Positions 25,170 through 36,691 of a DNA stretch of 64,000 nucleotides are shown here, one piece after another. Each line of letters opens with the position of its first letter. The stretch's first letter is position 1. The notes under the pieces were generated by a model that was not told the origin of the DNA, made no database searches, and saw nothing but the letters and a program-made list of their open reading frames with translations. The translations under genes were made by a program, and so were the position numbers. The stretch comes from Paramecium octaurelia (taxonomy: Eukaryota; Ciliophora; Oligohymenophorea; Peniculida; Parameciidae), in contig CAJJDP010000132.1 in assembly GCA_905182995.1 (NCBI GenBank), positions 107,940-171,939 on the forward strand, written 5' to 3'.

Positions 25170-25664
25170 TCACAACTCTGTTTTAAAATCTTAATGCTTC
25201 TTACAAAACTAAAGTAGGTTGTCTTAAAGACCATTCAAATTATAATGAACTGTTTCCCAATCAACAGTGTACTCGTCTATAATTACTCGATCTATGATTT
25301 GCTTTAATTAAAGAACATATTCTGGATTTTTGTATGTTAAATAATCTATTACTAATATTCCTTAAGAGGGGTCCTAGTATGTAAATGTAAATTGAGGATT
25401 GGGTTTGACTTCATACTCATATTAGAGGTTGAATTCATTGAGTTTTAATAAAGTTCCATTTTCAAGAAGATTGAATGAAATATTTGGGATTGCTTCTTCT
25501 AGATCATGACATTTCCATAATAGGATGTTGTTTGTTTGTGGAATCACAGTTATGATACCTCTGAAAGTATTTGCAGAATATTCCAATTAGGATGTCACCT
25601 AGACATACTCAAAGCCAGAGAATAGAGCATCAACAACAAATGGAATTAATAATAAAGTAAACAT
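25170..25664 (-). CDS. secreted hypothetical protein
   Basis: An intronless frame of 164 residues starting with a hydrophobic signal peptide (MFTLLLIPFVVDALFSG). The mature part is beta-rich (GIITVIPQTNNILLWKC, ISFNLLENGTLLKL, PQFTFTYQDP) with two cysteines. I recognise no family. It is presumably exported or sits in the lumen of a secretory compartment. It lies 62 bp downstream of the stop of the next reverse gene. Confidence 0.7.
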
Positions 25665-25726
25665 TAAAATTATTGAATCACAATATGAATTATGTTATAT
25701 TTTAACATTAAAATATCCTAATGATA

Positions 25727-26710
25727 TCACAGTTTATCGATGATGTTTCCATACTCCAATAAGAATTGAGCAACACCTGACAATTTAGCATTTCCACTAA
25801 CAGCCAAGAAATTAGGAATTGTAAAATAGAAGTCAATTTCCACGTTTGGCATGTTCTATAATGACTTCAATAATTACCTCTTGAATTTATTTAAGGATAG
25901 CTATTCCAAATTCATCTTGTACAGCAGCATCTCCATCTTGAATCCATTTCTAAATCTTCTTTCCAAAGAATCCATTTTATCTAATAAACTCAGGACAATC
26001 ATCAGAACTCTTGAATTCCAAGTCCACTTTGAAATTCTTAAATTTCAATAGCAAAGGGAATGGAGGCTTATTACCAATGCCAGGCTCAAAATTTTCAATT
26101 ATATTTGTCACAGTTTATACAAGATCTTAAGCAAGATCCAATTTCAGAACGAATTTTAAACTCTTCATAACGACTGACATTAATCTATCACCTTTCTTGA
26201 GTAGTTCACTAGCAAATGTGAAATCTGTATTGGATGACAATAACATTTATATTGAATTTTCATTCTTCTCTGCAAATTCTTCTAAGCCTAATATTATTTT
26301 AAATTGATCTCATCTTTACCTTGAGCATAGACCATATTGAATCCCTCCTTGATTTCCTCCATCTATTCAGGCTTTAATTAAAATGACAACCACAAGGTTG
26401 TTCCATCACTGTGACTCTTTACTAAAATATCCTCTGCCTCCATCATTGGTTAGATTTTGTCATTAAGATATTTCTACAATTCTTAAGCCTTTCCATCAAT
26501 AGTCTTGAAAGCCAACACAAGGCCCCATTCTGTATCCAAATTACCACCTGTTTACTTTTGTAGCTACTCTAATTGTTATATTGCAGCCTGCTTATTAACA
26601 AGAGCCTTCAAACTAACTCTTATGAAAGGTTCATACCTGAAATTCCAAGCTCCCTCTCCCTCATAATATGGACCAACTTGTACTGAGATATGTGATGAAT
26701 TGATTGACAT
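25727..26710 (-). CDS. hypothetical protein, 309 residues
   Basis: Introns of 32 and 22 nt leave 309 residues. The N-terminus carries SVQVGPYYEGEGAWNFRYEPF. The middle is alternating amphipathic helices and strands (LDTEWGLVLAFKTIDG, TTLWLSFQLKPEQMEE, FTFASELLKKGDRL). The C-terminus is VEIDFYFTIPNFLAVSG. No signal peptide or membrane segment is seen. It resembles uncharacterised ciliate proteins with a lipid-binding look, but I cannot support a function. Confidence 0.7.
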
Positions 26711-26755
26711 TTAATGTAATTAATAAAATCAAGTACGTATGTTTTATATGAATTC

Positions 26756-27165
26756 TCATTATAAAAGAATCATAATTGAAGAAAATATAGGATCATAAAT
26801 AAAATAGATAACAGACTTAGATACAAACTAATTTATAAAGGAGAGCCTTGCACTCTCTTCTTGTTCCCAACCATATCCTTCTCCCTTCCCTTTTAAACCA
26901 TATACATGATCTTTTTATTCTAATATCGTAATGAGATAATTCTACTGTCAGATTGATAAATTCATTTAGAAATCTTTCAATTGGTTTATGCTTAACTGCT
27001 CGTCTTCTCCTGGCTAAGTTTAGAAGTATTTACTTCTTTAAAATTTGTAGTTTAACAAGTTGATCTGATAAGAAGATGTTTTAAATACTAAATCAAGTCA
27101 TGCTCTCTCTCTAAATCTATCGCTTTAATCTTTTTTAAAAGATTTTGATAATTCTGTTTTTCCAT
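26756..27165 (-). CDS. hypothetical protein with an apparent in-frame TGA
   Basis: After a 20-nt GTA...TAG intron the frame runs 130 codons from ATG 27165 and is interrupted by one TGA at 26948-26950. Upstream it reads MEKQNYQNLLKKIKAIDLE; downstream it reads NYLITILEQKDHVYGLKG and EGYGWEQEESARLSF. Both sides look like real protein in the same frame. I found no legal intron that removes the TGA. It could be a sequence error, a pseudogene, a missed unusual intron, or a short protein ending at the TGA. The function is unknown. Confidence 0.45.
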
Positions 27166-27317
27166 TTATTCTTCAGATAACTAACAGTCTCATTTGATAT
27201 TTTTATAATTATTATATCATTCATATATATATACTTGCAAAAGAGAAAGTCAATAACTAAATTATTCACAGTTTCCTCTAATTTTGAAAGTATTAAATAA
27301 TTAATTAATTATATAAT

Positions 27318-28020
27318 TCAGCATTTCTTGCCAAATGATTAAAAACCTTATTTTTATAATCTTGCAGCTGATTATTCTTGTACTTCTCTAGGCTTTAGGA
27401 TTTGGCCAATGCTTTAATTTTTCTAGATGAATGTTTCATGTAATAATTTCATTTATGCAATCCAATAATGCTATTGTTATTAATTTTACCACTATGAGAC
27501 CATTTCTAAAATACTTAACTAATGACCTGATATAACTTCATTGAAATTCTAGTTGGGCATTGATTAGATGTTATTCTCCTCATTTCCACACAATTCTTTT
27601 TCAATTTTGATGATTTCTTGCCAAGGTTCTTCTATTTGGTTGTAATTAATGTTAGTTTTAAGTTCAAGCAAGTATTTAACAGTGTTATCAATAGTTTTTG
27701 AAAGATTAGATTGTGATAAGGCTTATTTATCATAATTCTATTTTAAAGTTTATAACTAAATTTTTAGTTATTATATTTTTGTTGTTTTGTAAATTTTGCT
27801 CTATTATAATTGAATATTATGTTCATTTAGTAATAAGTCCTATTTAGTTGTTCTATTCTCGAGGATAGCTTTCTAGTTTAATAATTATTGCTCTATTCAA
27901 TTAATTTTCATAAATACTATTATTTGTTAAATCCTACAAGATATCAGAACAGCTAGATCTCTCTGATCGATGAGTATAGATTTTGCTTTGACAATTTTCA
28001 TTTTATAATCTCAGCTTCAT
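27318..28020 (-). CDS. coiled-coil protein
   Basis: A 25-nt intron near the 5' end leaves about 225 residues. After a short basic N-terminus (MKLRLQNENCQSK, RSERSSCSD) comes a long heptad region (KQQLLNQKAILENR, IQQLKIQLQTLKQN, SKTIDNTVKYLLELK), then QLSILEMVSQWQNQQQH. Other frames remain open near the 3' end, so the last exon might instead end at 27266. No family recognised. It is adjacent to and on the same strand as the kinase-like gene at 28167. Confidence 0.6.
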
Positions 28021-28166
28021 AAATTTTATTATAAAATTAACAAAAACATAAATATCAAAAAAATACCCTTTGACTTTTTTATTTGTTCATTTGCTCTTAT
28101 TGATTAAATACAATTTAATTCCTTTGAGTTGGATTGACGATATTTTTTTAAAGTTTAATGAGGCTA

Positions 28167-29349
28167 TCAATCTATAGTTTCTGAATATGAGATTTAGTTT
28201 AAAGACTAGAATATTATAATTGTTATGTACATATCCAGATGGTCAAGACTATCCTTAATTTTTAATGCGCTGAATTAATAATTCATTACTTTTGGTAAAG
28301 ACAAAGAATGCATAGATTTTAAAGTGTGATGAAAATCCGAGGAAGAGGTCAATTGCTTAGATTGAGATTTCTTGTTTTGTTTCCTTACCTTAGAAGGTGG
28401 AAAGTATGGTTATTTGTAATGATCTTCACTTAGATATACAATATTCTCAACTGGTTTTTATTGTTTTTCTATCCTTCTTTTATGTAATACTAATTTATCA
28501 GTTTTAAATTTAGGCAGAATTCTATTCAAATTGATTTCTTCTTAAGTAACCAAGGCTTATGAACAATAATTTGAGATTTGCTCTATATTTGGTCTGAGTT
28601 CAGGATCATAACACAACATCAACCTTAACAAATTATTTAAATTAAGAGTATAGTTTGGATTGTACGTTATATGGATTCCTTTTAAAATTTTCTTGTGCAA
28701 AACATCAGTGTTGTTGGCTACTACTAATGGATCCTTGAACATCATCTAATACAACATGTATCCAAGCATCCAAATATCTGATTTATAATCATAGATTTGT
28801 GTCCTGATAAATTCTGGAGCCAATAAATAAGAATCAGTGTAACTATGTTAATGTAAGTAATAAAGTATATTCATCTCTCCTAGTATGGTATTTGTTTGGT
28901 TTTGAAACAAATTTGATAATTACAATTTCCCATGAACTCTTTTCGGATGAAATAATAATAATGTTTGAGATATCTAACGAATAACACTTAAATGGTACTT
29001 CTTATATCACTTTCCAAATGTCTCTTTCTTGCATTGGATAATCAGGCTATTTATCTAAATAATCGCTGACTATTCTAATAATCTATTTATGCAAATACCC
29101 TAAATAATTCATATCTTAATCCAAAGAGGCTTCATAAAACTTAACAATATGTGGGCTTTTTTAATTTGATATTTTAGAAAGTATTTTTATAATACTTTGT
29201 ACTCTTTCTTTTGGAATGCCTTCTAATGTGAATATTCTCAACATGTAATAATAACCACTTCTTTTTACAATTAAAGACTTCTTATATTGGTTTTATTTAA
29301 CTATGTTGACTACCTCAAATTGAGGAAATAACAGTTCCGCATTTTTCAT
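28167..29349 (-). CDS. protein-kinase-like pseudokinase
   Basis: A 34-nt intron ending GAGAG restores the frame to 382 residues. The kinase fold is recognisable from YKKSLIVKRSGYYYMLRIF (N-lobe strands), SPHIVKFYEASLDQDMN, CYSLDISNIIII (catalytic loop), SYLLAPEFIRT (APE), YKSDIWMLGYMLYQM and YDPELRPNIEQIS. The ATP-binding lysine strand reads YYYMLRIF without the expected A-x-K, the HRD is SLD, and the DFG position reads IKFM. All three catalytic signatures are lost while the regulatory scaffold is kept. This argues for a pseudokinase. The C-terminal tail is basic and unstructured. Confidence 0.75.
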
Positions 29350-29430
29350 TAAATAAATTAATGGAACTTCAAAAACATATATTGCATTTCTTAAATTACT
29401 TTCAGAATAAGTACTAGATATCGAGAAAAT

Positions 29431-29877
29431 TCAGAAAATGCAATGAATAAATTAATTACATAATGATGTGTTTGATAACCAATAGTGAAATAAATTAAGT
29501 AATTATTCAATCAACTTTTTAGTATCAACCTTAACATTTAATTCCAATAAATTACAATATAATATTAAATAGGATGTATCATTTGGATTTCCCTCTTATT
29601 TAATGAATGCATCTCTGTAGAATTTACTAGTAAATATGAACCAGACCCACTGAAGATAAGATAGTGAGTCTTAGAAATTCAAAAAAAGAACAACGTGAAA
29701 ATTACTGTTGGGATATTGCAACAAAAAATCTTATTCTTTAATTTTAATGTGGTTTTCTTTAGCAATTTCTAGTACAATTAAGATATCTCTTGTAATTGAT
29801 ATATATATATATTTAGATATCTAAATTTGGAAGGAAATAAGACTAGGCATGATACACATGGTTAAGGCAAAGTCCAT
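29431..29877 (-). CDS. helical-repeat protein fragment, 5' structure unresolved
   Basis: The frame from ATG 29877 gives 148 residues with helical hairpins: ITRDILIVLEIAKENHIKI, FLLQYPNSNFHVVLF, SYLQWVWFIFTSKFYRD and YLILYCNLLELNVKVDTKK. The pattern suggests an alpha-solenoid like that of VPS or nuclear-pore subunits, but it is too short for those families. Upstream, up to about 30050, more open sequence lies in the same frame, separated only by a TGA at 29887-29889. The true start may therefore be further upstream, with introns I could not place. Confidence 0.4.
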
Positions 29878-30063
29878 AGTATAGGATCAAAAAAATTATT
29901 TACCAGATTTAATGGAAAATTGATGAGTAATGATCAATTTAGCTTCATCAGGACAATTTTATAATGAAACAAAAAATTGTGTTAAGGGATGCCATTAGGA
30001 CTTAACAAATGAATGACATTATTAATGTAAAAGTAGATCTTCTTTATTTGATAATTTAATATT

Positions 30064-31053
30064 ATGGATATAAGATCAGCTATATGTAATCTCGTTAAGA
30101 CTGTCTAGAACTTCATAACAGAACCGTAACTCAAGATTTAACTCAATGAACTTTATAATCTAGCATCCAAACCAAATTCCAAAATCGATGACATAGAAAG
30201 ACTTATGAATAACCTTGGAAAGAGCTAGACAATCCATAATAGAGTCGTTTCTTAGCCTTTCTCGCTTAATTCTTCGAAACACTCTTATAAAATTTAAGCC
30301 CAATCTGGAGCAAGTGTTTCTGCATTCTCTAATGGAATCAACCCAAAAATTCCAAGTTTCGGAAGCCGTATACAATATACTAGTCCAATCAAGACTTATA
30401 GAGAAGATAAGCAGAATAAAACTAATTCTGATCGATAAATTTGTTTAACTAGTGAAACTTTAACATAAACCCCCAAAAATTAAACTGACGTCAAGCCTTT
30501 TGACAAATTAACTATTGACTTGCCTCCCAAATTCAAAACACAATCAAAAGTACATAATCATTGTCCCACAGTTCCAGTGATCTCAGAACTTTTAGAATAA
30601 TCTTAAAAAAAAATCAACATACCTGAATAAAACACTGAAAAAAAGAGTATTTAAAATAATCCAAAATAATAATCATTAATAATAAAAAAGTACGATTAAT
30701 AAAAGGTTTCTGGCAGAGTATTAATGGTCTTAGAGTCATGTATTAAAGAAATGAGCTAGAATACGTTTAAATTAATATTGACAACAGAAAAGACCAATGA
30801 AATAGATACCTGTTCATCTGTTCTCCATAATAGTTCATTAGAAAATTCAATTACAACAGGATAGAGGAGATAACTAAATGTAAATTTTGAATTAATTATA
30901 CAGCCCTTGTAAAAAGGAATTCATTAGAAGATGTCTGATAGAGATCTCTTTAATATTCAATAGAATTTTTTGATGAAAAAGTTAATAGTAAAGGCCAAAC
31001 AGATTGAAAAGAGTTCTCCTGTGAATCCAAGTTTAGATATATTTTTAAAATGA
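30064..31053 (+). CDS. hypothetical low-complexity protein
   Basis: An intronless frame of 329 residues. The N-terminal 60 residues are helical (SAICNLVKTVQNFI, IDDIERLMNNLGKS). The middle is serine/threonine/proline-rich and disordered (SGASVSAFSNGINPK, YTSPIKTYRE). The C-terminal 100 residues return to helices (KVSGRVLMVLESCIKEM, DRDLFNIQQNFLMKK). I recognise no domain. Purine-rich codon use matches neighbouring genes, supporting it as real. Confidence 0.7.
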
Positions 31054-31137
31054 AATGATTTCAATCATATTTAATTAGTTATTTGAATTTATAATGAAAA
31101 TTAAGAATTCAGAAAATTATAATTTAAATTTATTATC

Positions 31138-31825
31138 ATGAGACAAATGAACAAAACAGAATGGGGATCTCTATTAGGAGAAGCTCATAATGTCAAAGCC
31201 TATTCAAATGTTGGAATTCATTACGATCATTCAAAATGGAATAGTTATAAGAGTATTTTAAAAAAAGAAGAATCAGGGTTGGCCAAGGATGTATTTTTGG
31301 GAGTGAAGTAAAAATTAAGTTAAAATATAGATATCAATGCGTGGAATATGCAAGAAGGTTTTTAGTCATTAATTTTGCAGCTGCATTTAAGGATATTAAT
31401 TGTGCTGATGAAATTTATAAGTTAAATTACGTGGATGATTTGACCACCGTAAATGGCACCTTACAATTTTAGACATTCCCAAACAAAGGAAATCAGTAAT
31501 GCGACAACAATATAAATAGGCCTCCTCAAGTTGGAGATTTGATAATTTATCCAAGAACATAAAAATAACCTTATGGCCATGTAGCTGTTATTGTTGAAGT
31601 TGGACTGGGATACGTTTGTGTAGCTGAATAAAATTATGAGGATTCTGGATGGATAAAGAAAAATTATGCAAGAAAACTGAAAATGAATCAAGTCAATGGG
31701 TAATATGAAATCACATAAGTGAGAGTTGGGTATTCATTAGTATTAATAATAGTTTGGAAAATTAATTTCAATATTGGTGGGATCGAAATGAGTAGATTTT
31801 TGGATGGAAGAGGGTGTGCAGATGA
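31138..31825 (+). CDS. CHAP-domain amidase (glutathionylspermidine-amidase-like)
   Basis: Two 23-nt introns leave 213 residues. The catalytic cysteine lies in YQCVEYARRFL and the histidine in PYGHVAVIVEV, with the partner segment GYVCVAEQNYEDSGW; the fold ends ...QIFGWKRV. This is the NlpC/P60-related CHAP amidase arrangement found in bacterial glutathionylspermidine synthase/amidase and in cell-wall hydrolases. No signal peptide is visible, so it is probably cytosolic, acting on a gamma-glutamyl or peptide amide bond (inference). The family is common in bacteria and in some protists, so an old lateral transfer is possible. The second intron was chosen because it restores the family-typical C-terminus. 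Confidence 0.82.
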
Positions 31826-31969
31826 AGTATGAAATAATTACTTTTTGTTCTATGATATATTTTTAATACTAAGGTTTTAATAATATTATAGAATCGTATA
31901 AATAATAATAGGTATTATACAAAAATAAATATACAATTTTAACAAATTTTTTGTTAATTATTTACGAAT

Positions 31970-33281
31970 TCATTTTTTAGATTTCGATTATTTAGTTTCA
32001 TCTATTTAATTAATGGGAGATACATCATAAGATGTATGGGCTGAAGGTATTTGATAACTGCTTTTTCTGCTTTAGGAGTCTTCAATTACTTGATCTTTGA
32101 TTTGAATGAGCAGTTTTTAGAATTGCTTATGGGCATAATGAATATGATTGGAGAAATCAATTCTTATTTATGAGGCATCAAGATTGACAGAGGTAGTAAT
32201 TTCACTACTCTTGTTTATTTATAAATCATCTCTTGAAGTTGATTTTTATGTGCTGATTTCGTTGATCCAAGGATGCAAAGAGAATTCTTCAGCACTCAAT
32301 CTCTTTTCTGGGTTCTTGTTTAAGAGTCTTTTTAATAAATCTACTTGGAGTGGCTGTAGTAGTTTTAACTCCTTATTTTGATCAATGGTGAGATTGGGGT
32401 CAGTAATCAATTCTATTGTATCTAATTAGGAATCGCAAAAAAATGGAAATTTACCACAAAGGAGTTGATAGAGGATGACTCCAACACTCCACACATCAAC
32501 TACAATATACTAATGTTGAAATACCTTTTTCATCATAACCTCCTCCAAAAAAGGTTTCAGGTGCTTAATAGAGAAGACAACCAGTCCTTGTCCACATCTC
32601 ATGGTATATTTTATCATTTTTCTTTTTGACCATGAATTTCTTAGATACACCAAAATCAATAATTTTGATATCAATTGAACCATGTAGTTTTACTAATATA
32701 TTGTCTGGCTTTAAATCTCTATGACAGATGCCTTTCTTATGGATTTCAGTGATTGTTTGAGCCAATTACTTCATAATTTGCTAGATCATCACATCAGGAA
32801 TGGATTTCTACATATAAGATTGGAGGCTTTTGTAATTACAATACTCCATCACCCAATAAGCAACTTATTCGTTTTCGTCAATGTACAAATCGTATGATTT
32901 GATAATTTTGGGATTATCATTCAAAGTTCTATTGATATTGAAGGTTTAAATGATAGTTCGTATTAATTCAGGATCGTTTTGACATGATAATTTTTTAACT
33001 GCATAGTTTATTTTTAGTTAATCTGAAATTTTATAACAGATCTTAACAACTCCATGAGCACCGATTCCTATTTTTTTGGTCACCTTGTAGACGTCATGAA
33101 ATTTGGTGATTTTGGTTTGCTGATTTTATTTGAACAATGTGAATTATTTCCATTATGTAATTGATTTGGATCTCTTAGTTTCAGTCGGGTATTAAGATCT
33201 TTCTGTCTTCAATGATTGGAATAGTGATTGCTTAACACTCTGTCTCAACTCAACCAATTTTCTATTTGACTATTATTTCAT
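31970..33281 (-). CDS. CAMK-like serine/threonine protein kinase
   Basis: A 25-nt intron is removed to give 428 residues. All catalytic motifs are intact: [68 protein letters not shown], and [16 protein letters not shown]. The domain order and HPW end resemble CDPK/CAMK kinases. No EF-hands follow; instead there is a 100-residue polar tail ending in KQSKSKK. The N-terminal 60 residues are basic and glutamine-rich. It should phosphorylate Ser/Thr substrates. The true start at 33281 was found by following the frame upstream past the ATG near 33150, which lies out of frame. Confidence 0.9.
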
Positions 33282-33409
33282 ATATTAATATTATATAAAA
33301 TTTAATGCATTCTCATACTCATTCAATCATATCTGTTGTTTTATCTTAATCCCAATTTATTTTCAATAATAATCACATTTAATAATTTCTTTAGTACATA
33401 AATTAATTA

Positions 33410-34108
33410 ATGACATTTCTTTGGGCTGACATACCATTTGAATGGACCTGCCTCTCATTAAGATATCATAATGACATGATGTGGTAACATTCCTAATCCT
33501 GACTTATAGGTATATATGGAGTCTTATCTAAATGATACCGGTCTTTGCTGCAGGGTTCTATTAATTGTACAAGCATCAAACAACCCCTGATTATTATCAT
33601 AAAATCAAGAAAGGCTCATGGGATCAATTTATTGTCATGTTTTTTGTATTCCAAAACAATACTATAAGGCTGCTCCAGTCCCACTCTATTATTTAATTGA
33701 TCTCACAATTTCTATTGTGGAGGGAAGCTTTTTTGAACCATGCAGATTCTGGCTGTGGTTTCATCACATGGTATTGTACCATTTATTGAAGAAGCTAAGG
33801 TTTCCATGATTGTCATTCCTCCCTTAATTCTGAGAAACGAGTATGAATGGTAAGACACAATGATCATGGCCACGCACACCTTACTGATGAAGTATCCCTT
33901 CATCTTTTTATTTAATATATTATATGTTGGGCTGGTGTTTTATTACAATATTTTGCTCTACTTCAGGTATATTCCATTTAGCTTATCTAGTCCATTGAAT
34001 GAAAAGTGGGTCAATAGGTTCTTGGGTAAATTCTTCCCCTTCATCTATTACAGCTTTATTGTCCTTTTGGTTCATGATTGCAATAATGCCTTGCCATTCC
34101 TGTATTGA
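33410..34108 (+). CDS. multipass membrane protein, unknown family
   Basis: Introns of 26, 23 and 29 nt leave 206 residues. Hydrophobic segments occur around MIPVFAAGFYQLY, FIVMFFAAPVPLYYLI, LTISIILAVVSSHGIVPF, PFIFLFNILYVGLVFYY and FIYYSFIVLLVHDCNN, giving perhaps four or five membrane spans. Charged loops are short. No transporter or channel signature is recognised. It diverges from the kinase gene with 128 bp between starts. Confidence 0.65.
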
Positions 34109-34195
34109 TCATTCATTAGAAAACATATATCTTTACAATTATATTATGAATAATTGATATTTAATTTTCAATAAATTCATAATATTCATTATAAA

Positions 34196-35301
34196 ATGGG
34201 CTGTGTCCAAACTAGATAATACGAAAAGAGCAATATGATTTCGTGTGAAGTCAAGTATCTGATCCCAGAATTAGTTTAAGCAATCAAATTAGCTCAACAA
34301 TGTCTCTATTCTCCAGAATCTCCAATCAAGGTAATCGCAATTCCCAATTTTAGCTTACTCCCATCAAACCAATTAATAAAATCTATTGTAAAATCGAAAG
34401 TACATTACCATCAGGCTCGGTTAAAATAAGAGCTATCTACAATATGCTTTATAGATTGTAACAGAAAAAACGGTACAAAGGCGATGAAGAGCTAAATTTA
34501 GTAATATGCTCTTCTGGGAATGCAGCCACTGCTTGCATAGAGAGTTTGAAACTATTAAAGTCAGAGAGAAAGTTGAATCAAAAATAGGAAGGAATTGCAA
34601 GTGAATTAGTCTAGGATGATACACCTACTGATCCAGGATTATCTGCAGAGATTAAAGATGAGTAGTTCCAATCTAAAATAAAACCATATGAATTGATTGG
34701 CAAATTAATAATATTCTCGAAATATGTCAAAGAAATTCATTATACTAATGATTTACCCAATGTGACAATAATGCAATCTGAGTTAAATAAAAATGAAATC
34801 GAAAAAGAGGCAATTAAGTATAGTGAAGAAATGGGATATGATTACTTGGACATTCAGAATGATTTCGATGTTTTTGGAGGCTATGCCACTATAGGATTTG
34901 AGATTGATTAATGGCAAGTTTTAACAAATACAAAAATAGATTAAATTTTTGTCACTCTAAAAAGTGGGGCTTTGATAGCAGGAATAGCTTTCTATTTAAA
35001 GTACATTGCACAAAGTAAAATGCGCATAATAGGAGTGATGTTATGCGGTACAACTAGAAAGGATGCAACTTTATGTTAGCAGATCATAGAAGGGTTCATT
35101 GATGAAATTCTTTATGTAACAGTCGAGGAAGTGGAGAAGGCACAATGTGAATTGGCCAAGGCTGAGGAGATTGCTGAGTTTAATTGTGCTATTGCATATG
35201 CAGGATGCAAGAAGAGTTTAATGAAGAATAGTTTAGTTGTTCTTTCGGGGGGAAATGTGGCTGTCAAAGATTTAGAGAGATTAATGAAAAAATATGAATG
35301 A
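34196..35301 (+). CDS. PLP-dependent fold-type II enzyme-like protein (threonine/serine dehydratase family)
   Basis: One 23-nt intron leaves 360 residues. Fold-type II signatures: a lysine in LPSGSVKIRAIYNML (usual PTGSFKxRGA, lysine present), SSGNAATACIE for the asparagine loop, VFGGYATIGFEI, LKSGALIAGIAFYLKY where the glycine-rich phosphate loop GGGGL should be, and VVLSGGNVAVKDLE near the end. The phosphate loop is degenerate and a polar insertion of about 70 residues follows the asparagine loop, so activity may be altered or lost. The N-terminus MGCVQT suggests myristoylation and palmitoylation, which is unusual for this enzyme family. Confidence 0.8.
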
Positions 35302-35731
35302 TTTAGTTTATTTTTATATTTTATGAATATTAAATAGTTCAAAAGTATTTTCAAGTCAGTATTAGCAGCAATAATGATTGATAAGGGTATGCATAATTAG
35401 TGATTTAAATGATCATTGATAAGGGTATGCATAAATAGTGATTTACCTAAGAGAATAATGACATAAGATGACATAAAATGAATAGAGTGGGTATTCGGAA
35501 AAAGAAGGAGTGTATATATGATGACAGTAGTCAATAAATTCTTATATATTTTACAGAAGATGATTCTCCATCTCTATAATTGAGTAAGTTGAGGTTTAAT
35601 TAGCATATGAAAATTCCCATAAATTAAAAATTAATATTAAATAAATTGAATAAGGGGAGAGGGGAGATTATGATATTTCTTTCGCCACATGAAAATAAAT
35701 ATATTGTTTGAATATTAAATTAAATGGCTTC
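35302..35731. other. 3' intergenic region, convergent genes
   Basis: It separates the PLP-enzyme stop from the end of the RS-domain gene and contains a two-copy 38-bp tandem repeat. No open frame of note. The same sequence recurs at 36692-37116 because of the assembly duplication. Confidence 0.6.
35377..35451. repeat. two-copy 38-bp tandem repeat
   Basis: ATTGATAAGGGTATGCATA occurs at 35377 and 35415, each followed by A(T/A)TAGTGATTTA. It recurs in the duplicated segment at 36762. Confidence 0.8.
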
Positions 35732-36690
35732 TCATTTTTTATCTTTTCTTTTTCTATCTTCTATAATATAAGAATTGAAATACTGTTGTCCTATTAAGTG
35801 CTAAGCTAATAAGCTAAAGTTTCTTTGATATATGGTCGTTGGATATCAATAGGTTTATCAATAATCTTGGCGTTGGCATTAACAGTTTAATCGTTAATGA
35901 CCAATTATAAATGGACTGGAGGACGTAATGCCTCCTGCAATTAAGAGGACGATGAATACAAGAGTAAATAACTTGAAAATTAAATAGGTGCCATACTTCC
36001 TATTCTACTAAAATATATAAATCCCAATTAGATCTCCATACTTTTTAAACTCCAAATAGACATTAAAAGGAGGTACATCTCTATCTAATTCAACTTGCAC
36101 CTCATAATTCCTCAATAAATCCTAAACAGGTCGTTACTTTTTAGCCACAACCAAAAGAGGAATGCCCTTAACTTGCAAACAGGGCCTCAAATTGACTAAA
36201 AATTGAGCAGTATTTTCATCTTAAAATTATAACTCCAAATATTGCATCTTATCAGAAGTGTCTTAATAATTTAAATAAATAATAACTCCAAGTATGATTA
36301 ATAGGTGCATTCTATTTATGATGAGTAACAATCTCTGAGATAACTTCATTCTCATTAACTTCCTGTGGTATCGAGAAGATATAAACACTATTCTTATCAG
36401 TGAACACCTGTTAAGGTTTGATAGGTTAAACATTCAATTAATCCTTATTCAATTCTAAGGAAGAACTCCTTGATGATTGTCTAATCTTTTTGACCTACTT
36501 GTTTTTTCTGGGTTCCCCAGAAGAAGATGGCGATCTCCTTCTCGATCCTTATCCTTGAGACTGCTTTCTGTCCGCTTTCTTACTCTTCTTCTACTTCTTG
36601 CTGACACTTCGACTCTACCTTCTTGATGACTCACTACTGTCACTCCTGCCCTTTGATTATTGCTAAATTAAATGGTGCACAGTTACATTC
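35732..36690 (-). pseudogene. RS-domain RNA-binding protein, 5'-truncated artefactual copy
   Basis: The same sequence as the 3' 959 bases of the complete gene ending at 37117, cut by the n at 36691. It is not an independent gene. Confidence 0.85.
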
Positions 36691-36691
36691 N
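36691..36691. other. contig join marked by a single n
   Basis: The single ambiguous base between the two copies of the 1,384-bp segment. Confidence 0.95.

Noticed and set aside
30160..30375. minus-strand 71-codon standard-code ORF
   Set aside because: It is antisense to the intronless gene at 30064-31053, which has the better codon use and runs 329 codons.
36455..36643. 62-codon minus-strand ORF, repeated at 37840
   Set aside because: It is a shadow frame of the RS-domain gene; its repetition reflects only the assembly duplication.
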